Below are positions 55,820 to 64,000 of a stretch of DNA of 64,000 nt, one piece after another. The DNA is from Ganoderma boninense (Eukaryota; Basidiomycota; Agaricomycetes; Polyporales; Polyporaceae), in the NCBI GenBank assembly GCA_002900995.3, contig CM035305.1, positions 744,001 through 808,000 on the forward strand. The letters are read 5' to 3'. The first letter of the stretch is position 1; each line of letters starts with the position of its first letter. A model generated the notes under the pieces. The model had not been told where the DNA came from. It saw only the letters and a list, made by a program, of their open reading frames with translations, and ran no database searches. Position numbers and translations under genes: made by a program.

Positions 55820-58764
55820 CATGGCCCTCCGTGCGTCCTCTTTTTCTTTGTCTTTTCATACAAGTACTCACGCTCACCATGCGCCATCACAGTCACCTCC
55901 CAGTCCGCCATGGTCCAGTTCCCATCCTCCGGGGCCGAGCTCCACCCCAGCACCTCCTTGGACCTCAACTACCAGCGCCCGACTTACCTTCCTTTTCGCC
56001 GGATATCCCTCCCTTCCGCGCCAAACTTGCAGAATCGCCAGTCCATTGTTAGCACCGTGTCCTTTGACTCCCTGCCCGAGGAAGAGCGTGGCGCCGTCCC
56101 GGCGACCCCCGTGGTGATCAGGAATGCGGTCAAGGCACCGAAGCTCAGACCTTCCTCCGTTGATATTTCTCGGAGAGCCCAGCGTCGGAGGGAGTCCCGC
56201 GCCGCCGACGAGCAACGGGAGGCGAAACGCAGGAAAGTCATCACCGAGTTCTACGAGACCGAGAAGTCATACCTAGACGGGCTGGAGCTCATTCATTCGG
56301 TGCGTCCTTTCAGTGGCTAGGTTGTTGCTCGAGGTTGACACGGCTCTTCGGCTTGTTACTGTTAGCACTTCCTGACCCCCATCATCGCATCACTCGATAC
56401 CCCGTACCCGCTGCTCAACCGCGCAGAACTCACGTCCATCTTTTCTAACTTCATCGACATCTGGAATCTCCACCGCTCTTTCTACGCCTCCCTCACCATC
56501 TTCCTCAACTCTTCTGCGTCTGTTCGCGCCCGCGAGCTGCCTCCACCACTGTCGCCTGTCCTGCTCGCGCACTTCCCATATCTGTCGCTCTACACGCCGT
56601 TCGTGAGCAGCTTTACAGATGCGCTCGCTTCCTATGCCGCACTGCTCCGGAACAGCAGCGCATTCGCCAATTTCATCTCCACACAAGAGGCAGATCCACG
56701 GTGTGGGAAGCTCAAATTCAGGGATTGGTTGCTGACCATCGTGCAGAGATGCCCGCGCTATCTCCTCCTCCTCAAGGACATGATCAGTTGCACCGACCCT
56801 GACGACCCTGAGTATGCGTCCCTCACAGCGGTCCACACGCTCGTGGCGAAGAGTGAGCTATTTCGATCCTGTCCACCCTGCGTGCAGCAGAACTAACCGG
56901 TATGGCCAGTCACCATGTCTCTGAACACCTCGCTGCACACGCACGCGCAAACACTGTCCCTCCTCGCGCTCCAGCGCAACACCGCCAACCTCCCGTTCCA
57001 GCTCATCTCGCCCGGCCGCACGCTCCTCAAACGCGCCTCGCTCCTGCAGCTCGAGGGCTCGACGCCCAAGGAGCGCGAGTTCCTCCTCTTTTCCGACTGC
57101 ATGATCTGGCTCGCGAGCGCAGACGGCGACGTCTTCTCGGACAAGTGGTCCGGCTCCCCATACTCGAGCGCCGCGGGCCCCGCGCCCAGCAGCAGCACCC
57201 CAGACCTCCTGCAGGTCAGCCAGTCTCAGCTCCTGCAGTCGCCGGAGGGGATGAAGAAGCGGCAGTCGATGCTGCAGCTGCGCCTGAACGCGAGCCCGCG
57301 GAAGAAGCGGCAGGCGAGCAGCGGCGTGGACGACAAGTGGGTGTACAAGGGCCATGTGGAGCTTGTGGACTTGGAGGTGGTGGTGAGCACACCTGCGACG
57401 GAGGACACGCCGCAGCGCGGGTTTGAGCTGCTCAGCCCGCACCAGTCGTTCGCGGTCTACGCTTGTGAGTTTATTTTCGCCAATTTAATGTGGGGTGTGA
57501 TGGGATGCTTGTACTTAAGTGGGGTTTTGCAGTGGGCGAAGACGAGCGTGACGAGTGGGTGGCCGCGATCCGGAACGCGAAGTCGTCCCTGCTTGTTTCG
57601 CTGAGCGTGATGCAGCTCAACTCCACACTCACGTCCTCGTCTTCCACCAACCATTTACGGCGGACGCTCCAGGCGCTGCCTTACTCGCCAGAGGACTCGT
57701 CGAGGCCGAAACGAGGGAAGGTGGAGCACTTCGTGCCCGCGGTGTGGGTGCCGGACGGGAAGGCCGAGAGCTGCATGCGGTGCGGTCGGACGTTCGGCTG
57801 GCGACGGCGGAGACACCACTGTCGACTGTGCGGGCGGTGTGTCTGCGGCAGCTGTTCCGGCAAGGTGAGCAGATCCCATCCCATCCGCCCTTCGGACCGT
57901 CCCCCACACGTATGCGCTGACCGGCTTCGCGCCGCACAGACGTTCTTCATCGTGGACTCGAGCGCAAAGGACAGCAAGTCCGCGCGCGCATGCGAGTCGT
58001 GCTACGACACCGTCTTCCCTCTGCTCGAGCAGCCGCCCGATCCGGCCGTGATGGTGACAGCGGGGACGGTCCACTCGCACTTCACGCTCTCGGGGCTGAA
58101 GAGCATGCCGTCGCTGCTGCTCAACGACGTCGCGGCGAGCTCGCCGTCGGCGCTCATGGCGATCGACCTCGACTCGCCGAAACGCGCGCTGACGCGCATC
58201 GAGGACGAGTCGCCGCTGCTCACGCCCGACGAGCCCCCGAGCCCGCCCGCGGTCGCCGCGATGCGCGTCAAGCCCGCGCCGCGCCCGAAGAGCTACGTGC
58301 AGCTCCTCGAGGAGTTCCAGGAGCGCGAGGCGTCGCCCAGTACCCCGACGCACAGCCCGCGCGCGTCGCGCTTCAGCGAGCGCGGCGCCACGATGGACGA
58401 GACGCACGGGCCGCTCGACGAGCGCGACGAGGAGGCGTTCCTCCTCCTCCCGGACAGCGACGGCTCAGCGGTCCCGCGCCCGGTGGCGGTCGCGCGGGCG
58501 CGGACGAGCCCGCAGGCGACCCCGCGGAAGGAGGACACGGCGAGACGGCACAAGCGGTTCTCGCTGCCCGCGGTCGCGCTCCAGACGAGCCCCGTCACGG
58601 CGCGGCCGCACTCGGAGGGGAGGGGCCACCACCGGTTCTCGCTCGTGCTCGGGAGGAGCGCGGGTACGTCTGGCGCTGCGAGGGAGGAGGAGTCCCCGGG
58701 ACGCCTGAGGCATAGCGTCGTCGCTGGGAGGCTGAACGAGCTGCTTGGGCGCGGGAAGGACTAG
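55820..58764 (+). CDS. DH-PH-FYVE Rho guanine nucleotide exchange factor
   Basis: Six exons (55820-55829, 55893-56299, 56366-56852, 56910-57464, 57533-57864, 57940-58764) sum to 2616 bases, 871 residues. The DH domain spans about residues 115-300, starting EFYETEKSYLDGLELIHS and including TIVQRCPRYLLLLKDMI. A split PH domain follows (about 320-510; LLKRASLLQLEGST, REFLLFSDCMIWLA, RDEWVAAIRNAK). Then comes a FYVE finger at about 555-630 with WVPDGKAESCMRC, RRRRHHCRLCGRCVCGSC and RACESCYDTVF, containing the R(R/K)HHCR PtdIns3P-binding motif. The C-terminal 240 residues are disordered. This is the FGD1-like architecture: a Rho/Cdc42 exchange factor recruited to endosomal membranes. The 10-base first exon (MAL) is inferred; otherwise translation would start at ATG 55910. 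Confidence 0.93.
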
Positions 58765-59724
58765 ATCCTCCTCTGGACACTGTGTGTGCTGAGCGGCGAG
58801 GCTGGGCTTTTTTGCTCCTGCTCTCGCTTGTGCTCTTGCCCTTGCCCGTGGCCGTCGCCGCCAGTGGAGGTGGGTGTGATGAGTGTGGCGAGGCTAATGC
58901 GGCGGATCGCCCGATAGAGTTTTTACGGAGTGTTACAGGTTGGGGGTGCCTATGCCGTTACCGCTGTCGTTCGGGGTACGGCATGCCGGTGCTTGCACGG
59001 CCCACCGTGTGCTTCGTGCTGGTGGACGACCGCGACCGCGGCCGACCCTCCTCCATCTACTTACATCGCAGGATACCGAGACTGCCACCTTACACTCGCT
59101 GCGTTCACCATTTCTCAGATTAAGTATCAGTACTGCTGTCCCGTTCCGTTTCTCGACTTACACCTCGTCTCTCGACCCTCGACATCTTACAACTCACGAA
59201 CATTCCTGGACGTTGTATACCAACGAGCGCGGCACGACTACCACTTAGCTTGTACGCAATGATTCGATGACACCGATACCACATGCAGCTTGTGCGCTTA
59301 CACTTTTTGTATTTTTGTAGCATTACTTCCCTCTCAGACACGCCTTCGTCACGACACGACACTCACGAATGTATTGTACCAGGGCCCCGGGTTGGGATTT
59401 TGCCAATCGCAGCTTGCGCCAGGGGGGTCCGCTCAGACAGAACACACTCCGAGTCGCGCTCGGGCTCGAGGCCGCGCTCCGAGCGGAATGATAGGAACGT
59501 GCGTCGGGACGGGGCTCGACTGTAGTCTCTACGATGCAGGGTGTTATTCTTGCGGTCGGGTACGTTGGGTGCTGTCCACCACGAGTCCACGACGGCGAGT
59601 GGTAACCGCGCTGGAACTTGTGAAAACAAACACAGGACATGCCTTTTTGGGATTTTGAAAATAGGGAGCGCCCCTGGTTCCGCTTGTGAAAGAATCAAGT
59701 GTTCTCAGGCTCCGTGCCACACCG
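58765..59724. other. Intergenic region, no gene recognised
   Basis: This is about 960 bases after the RhoGEF stop. An open frame starting 58782 begins with a hydrophobic stretch (AFLLLLSLVLLPLPVAVAAS) but has no continuation that I can support. Nothing else was seen. Confidence 0.4.
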
Positions 59725-60260
59725 AATCTGGAATCTCGATGCGGTCGAACTCGAACCACACTCCACCACGGTTGGCATCTCCGCCGCACACCTCCATGAT
59801 CACTTGGTCCGAGGACACCCGGGTTCACCAATCGGCTGGTCCTTGACGGCCAAGAAGCGTCGACTTTGGTGGACACACCGACGCAGAGGGCCGATGAAGG
59901 TGGGGCTGGCATTGGGATCTGTGGGGAATGGTGGACATACAGCTTTGGAGCACCTCGTAGGAGGTATGTGATCGGCCAGCTATCCAAGATCCCTTCGAAT
60001 TCGAACCTTACCTATCTCCTGAACGAAATGTCGCGCTGATGATATTCCGCAGCGGTCGTCAGTCGTCGAACGTGCCTTCGACCCATAGAACGCTCCCACC
60101 GTTCTACGAGACGTGCGAGGGAATATGTGGCGTGCACAGTCCCATTTTACGATATCCGTATCCGCAGGATGAACGCTGCTATAATGCACAGTCCTTCCCG
60201 GCCGCCCACCGACCCTACAGCAGCCCCGCCTCGCCTGTGTCGAGAATATTCTCGTCATAG
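59725..60260 (-). pseudogene. Possible gene remnant, family unknown
   Basis: On the minus strand the segment 59812-59725 reads DQVIMEVCGGDANRGGVWFE then FDRIEIPDSVWHGA and a stop, which looks like a genuine protein C-terminus. Just upstream, RFLAVKDQPIGEP appears in another frame without a usable intron between them. Further upstream, DCARHIFPRTSRR and ARHFVQEIG (to about 60260) also look coding. The pieces cannot be joined in phase with canonical splice sites, so this is either a decayed gene or one whose structure I failed to resolve. No family is recognised. Confidence 0.35.
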
Positions 60261-61862
60261 CCACTACTCCACCGCGAACTCGAAGTTACAGTGCGGGTAG
60301 CAGGCCGCACTCAGGCCTCAGGAGGCACGGGGATTTACGTGCGACATCTACACCGATCCCGATGATCTCCATGTCGCATATGTTTCTTTGGCGATTCCCC
60401 CGCGTCGGAGGCTCCTTTCATCTCCTCCTGTCACGGTGGTTCGAAGTTCCCCTCAGGCTCCGGCTCCGGCTCCGGCTGTCACCAAGTGCATCGAAGCATC
60501 GAACATCGGGCTTCCCCGCCGCCCATGAGACCGGAAGAGGAGGAGGAGTCGAGTCGATCTATCTCAGCTCGCTGAGAGGCTCATGTCTCATCTCCTCGCA
60601 TCGGCATCACATCTCATCTGCATCGCCGGGGCATACCTTGCCCCACAGACATTCGATCTTCACATTCGTTGTGCTGGGGGGCGCTGGCGCGTTTTACGCC
60701 GCTGGCCCCGCGGGGTTGGGAGGTCTCTCGATTATTGTATCGAGGTGTACTGTACCTGGCCAGCTATTGGCAAAGCAAGCTTGAATGGGCGGGGACGACA
60801 GACAGGGACTTGCATGATTTCGACATGGACGCTTCCTGCATTCCTCGTTCCTCACACATGAGGTTCGAGGCGTCCCAGGACCGCCGTGGGACAGGTGGTT
60901 CAAGCCTCTTTCAAGTCAGGCAGGGCCGCCGGATGGCGGCACACTTACAATTGCAACCAAAATCAACTGCCAGAAGTTGTGGGTCCCCCGCTGTCACCGA
61001 ACGTTGAAGGTTCAATACTGTCCTGACGGGCTGACACGCCACCCTGACAGGTGTCATGCTGTGAAATATTTAGGTTGGGAGGACGTCAGCGTCGACGACT
61101 CTCGGTACGGTGCCCATGACGAGTGCGAGGGCAGAGTTTGGAATGCGAATGCATGGCACGTATTGCGCGATTGTCCACAAACCGATCATAGGAGAACCTG
61201 CTGCTGCCGGGGATCGAAGAGCCCGCACTGTACAGGGCAACAGGCGAGCTTGCTGAGGCGGCATTGCACCAGGGCCATCACCGGCACCACCAGGGCCCGG
61301 CGGGACCAAATCTCGAAGGACGGCTATCAGAACAGAACCATAGACGTATCATACAGTTCCACCAGGCTTTGCCACGATGAGATGCCTCAAGATCTTCGGG
61401 TACACCCCGTGTCACACTGTGTATGCATGTAGGAGAAGGATCCCAGATCTGGGGGTGCGGCGAAAGAGAGGATATCAATTTGTTGTTATAGCGTGAGGAC
61501 GGCGTGCGTGAACTACGACATGAAGCATATGTAGATAAAGCAGGTCTACTGAAAGCAAGACTCGGACACGACGACACAACGTAAGACCCAAACGACTCGG
61601 ACAAACTCGAACTGCACGATGAACGGGGGAGAGCGTCAGTAGGGGGAGTAGGCGGTGCGGGGCGATGTACAAACAGCACGAGAATTAGAGCAGCGGAGGG
61701 ATAGATAGAGCAAAAGAGCAACAGCAGGGAGAGACACGACAACGTGGGGTGATTTTGGGTGTGAGAGATAGCAATGACGAGATGTAGTAGAGAGGATGAG
61801 AGCAAAACAAACCAAAAAAACGATGCAGGCGAGACGATGATGACTTGCGCAGATATATGCGC
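60261..61862. other. Long intergenic region, no gene recognised
   Basis: This is 1.6 kb between the remnant and the 3' end of the zinc-finger gene. It has a short CTCCGGCTCCGGCTC repeat at about 60455-60475. Open frames exist on both strands but carry no motif. The A-rich plus strand at 61640-61860 is probably the zinc-finger gene's 3' untranslated region. Confidence 0.4.
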
Positions 61863-63044
61863 CTAGTTCTCCGGCGTGTCCTGGGACTTGACGTCGACCC
61901 TGAAAGTGCCCTCCAGGCAGCGCGCGTCGATGGGCCTGAACTCGGCGCCGGGCTGCGGCAGGCGCCACTCCCACTCCGGGTCGCCGCGGAGCGCGGCCTC
62001 GCGCTGCTCGGGGTGCGCGGCGAAGTACTTGTCGCAGTCGGAGACGCGGGGGAGGTCGACGCCATTCATGCGCTGCGTCTCCTGGAAGCGCCAGAGGTTG
62101 AGCGCGGTGGGGTGGATCGCGATCGCCGCGAAGGGCTTGATGTTGAACGAGCTCGGGTTCATGGCGTTCGGGTTCTGGACGTGCACGCCCTTGTACTCGT
62201 CCGCGGGCGCGCACTGGAAGATCTCCTGGTAGTGCGAGTGCAGGCTCTGGTGCCGCAGGTAGTTGTCGTACCGCGTGAAGTTCTTGTCGCAGTACGGCGC
62301 GAAGCAGCTCCAGGCTGTGCGGCGGATGCGCCGAGGCGCGTCGCTGTTAGTAAAACACGACTGAGGGATGAGATGTGCACTGTAGGGACGTACTGCGCTC
62401 GTGACGGTGCAGGGACGCGATGTGGCGACTGAGGTGGGCCCGCTTCGTGAACATCTTGCCGCAGCCCTCCACCGTGCAGATGTGCTTCCTGTTCGGCCCG
62501 GCGGTCTCCTTGGTGGGGACGTGGCGGCCTCGGGACGGCTTAGATACGCCGGGGATGGGCTCCGCCAGGGCGCGTTTAGGCATCGGCATGCGAGTGGTCG
62601 GCAGGTCCTCCACGTCCAGCCGCCTGATGTCGCCTTCGTCGGTCGTGACGTAGCGGAACCCGAACATCTCGACGATATCGGCGGGATCGTACGTGAAGGA
62701 GTGTGTGGAGGGCTTCGCACGGTACTGGCGCGGGGGCGGGGTTTTAAGGCGCGGTGGAGGGAGGCCACGCGGCGGTTCGACTCCCACCTCCTCCCCGACG
62801 GGATCAGTCGCAGGCTCGGCGTCGGCGGTGGGAGAGCGCCTGGGAATGGGGCCGCGGAAAAGAAAAGACACCGGGGTATCAGCATCGTTGACGACGGCTC
62901 CGCCGCCCTGGCGAAAAAGGCAAACGCATGTACGTCAGCGTGCAAAGTTCAACCTCGGCTGAGGCCCACAGCTACGTGCAGAGGACGTACCCATGGCTGC
63001 TCCCGCTCGAATTCGAAGTTCCTGGGAACGTTATGGTCTGGCAT
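61863..63044 (-). CDS. C2H2 zinc-finger protein
   Basis: Three exons (63044-62991, 62907-62390, 62343-61863) total 1053 bases, 350 residues. It starts MPDHNVPRNFEFEREQPW. A Pro-rich N-terminal half leads to SFTYDPADIVEMFGFRYVTT. The first finger is CTVEGCGKMFTKRAHLSRHIASLH (about residues 158-181; spacing C-x4-C-x12-H-x4-H), and the second is CFAPYCDKNFTRYDNYLRHQ SLH just after the intron. The C-terminal 100 residues contain HPTALNLWRFQETQRMNGVD and no further finger. Such two-finger fungal proteins are usually DNA-binding regulators; the targets are unknown. The second intron is only 46 bases with a GTCCCT donor, the only choice found that keeps the phase, so the exon 2/3 joint is uncertain by a few residues. 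Confidence 0.78.
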
Positions 63045-64000
63045 GGCGCGATGCTCTTCACAGCCTAAGTCAGAAGGACTTCTTGTGTGGGTGCGCGGGA
63101 GCAAGGTCTGTGTGTGTCCAAGTGGGTGGCCACCGGTCTGTATTCAGTATGAGCGGACCGATTGAAGAGACTCACCACTAGTGCACTCTGCAAGTGTTTC
63201 AGTGACCTATGCGCTGCACTGTGACCAGAACGGGGCCCGCCACAGTCGCCTCTTGGGCGAGAGGCAGATTGTGGCGGGAAAGCAGAAGCGAGTGGCACGC
63301 ATACAGCCTCTAATAGGGTTACGTAAGCGCATCAATCCCGGCGAATCGGAACATCATCGTAGGCGCTCAACCTTGTACATACGTTAGCACCCCCACGATC
63401 TAGCATGCTTGGAACAACGAGGCTGAATGGCCAGCATCTGGACCGCGACCTCTCAAGAAACAAGGGTGCATGGGCCACAACTACGAGGAAACGGCAAACT
63501 GGTGAGGCAGGACATTGCACGAAGGATGGACTTGTGCCTGCCAGTGGATTCGGAGTCCTTCCGTGTTCCTGACTCGGAGAATCATAATCACAGGTCCGAC
63601 TCGGAACTTCGTGGTCGTTGGGTTGTCTGTCATGCTAGCTTTCGAAAAGACCTCCGGACCCAACTGTGTGGTGAAGGGCTTGAGTCTGGCTCGGCCGTCG
63701 GAGCTCATGAACGTTTGCACCTTGCATCCACACAACGTCGCCATTACATCATTCTTAGTACTGAGTCCTCGGCGGCCGTTCATGCATCCACACGGTTTGA
63801 GCAGCAGTGGAGCGAGAAGTAGAGCACGACGCACAGCGTACAGCACAGGGCAGGCATGCGCACGGAGAGGATCTAGCGACAAGCACTACCGGCGGATTTT
63901 ACGTGGCCCAAGCGGGCACGAATGCGTTGATAACTTAGGCTCCTCGGATGCGTAAACGTCAGCTTCGCGCGGGGAAGCTGCAATTGGCTTCAGGCCTTCT
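63045..64000. other. Intergenic region at the window end
   Basis: This is the promoter side of the zinc-finger gene plus about 800 bases with no recognisable gene. Open frames at 63427-63822 and 63515-63955 overlap each other and carry no motif. Confidence 0.4.

Overview
The window is nuclear DNA from a filamentous basidiomycete, most likely an agaricomycete of the polypore/mushroom group. Evidence: GC-rich coding sequence, multi-exon genes with 46-80 base GT..AG introns, short intergenic gaps, and characteristic families (class IV-type chitin synthase, DUF2235 hydrolase, GH31 glucosidases, ECM3-like carrier, DH-PH-FYVE exchange factor). No CRISPR array, tRNA, rRNA or intact transposon was recognised. 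Most gene models here were rebuilt exon by exon; total coding length and phase were checked for each.

Layout. 1-3 kb: 3' end of a dienelactone hydrolase gene, a MARVEL-type membrane protein, and a five-exon swi5 recombination gene on the minus strand. 3.3-7 kb: an F-box-like gene followed by a paralogue broken by a stop and a frameshift. 7.7-12.4 kb: chitin synthase (minus). 14-16 kb: a third F-box-like gene (minus). 17-20 kb: a DUF3140 protein and a fucosyltransferase-like enzyme. 20.9-21.3 kb: a fourth, heavily deleted F-box relic. 21.5-28.7 kb: ribosomal protein eL28, a small disordered protein (minus), a secreted/type I membrane protein and a TPR protein.

30-45.3 kb is the most unusual part. 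A DUF2235 alpha/beta hydrolase and two GH31 alpha-glucosidase genes lie in the same orientation, and their 5' flanks (about 250 bases each, ending in TATA boxes) are recognisably the same sequence, although the hydrolase is unrelated to the glucosidases. Between the glucosidases lie an unrecognised 409-residue gene and a decayed copy of the glucosidase terminal exon. The first glucosidase has a one-base loss near its 3' end compared with that relic.

46-52 kb: an ECM3/auxin-efflux-type carrier (minus), an inverted repeat with perfect 30-base arms, a decayed carrier copy, and the GTPase Nog2 (minus). 52.8-64 kb: an unrecognised gene (minus), mitochondrial ribosomal protein uS15m, a DH-PH-FYVE RhoGEF, a possible gene remnant, and a two-finger C2H2 protein (minus).

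Housekeeping genes (eL28, uS15m, Nog2, Swi5, chitin synthase, RhoGEF) are mixed with local duplicate families in different states of decay: F-box, GH31 and carrier. The recurring theme is tandem duplication followed by loss, plus reuse of one promoter block in front of non-homologous genes.
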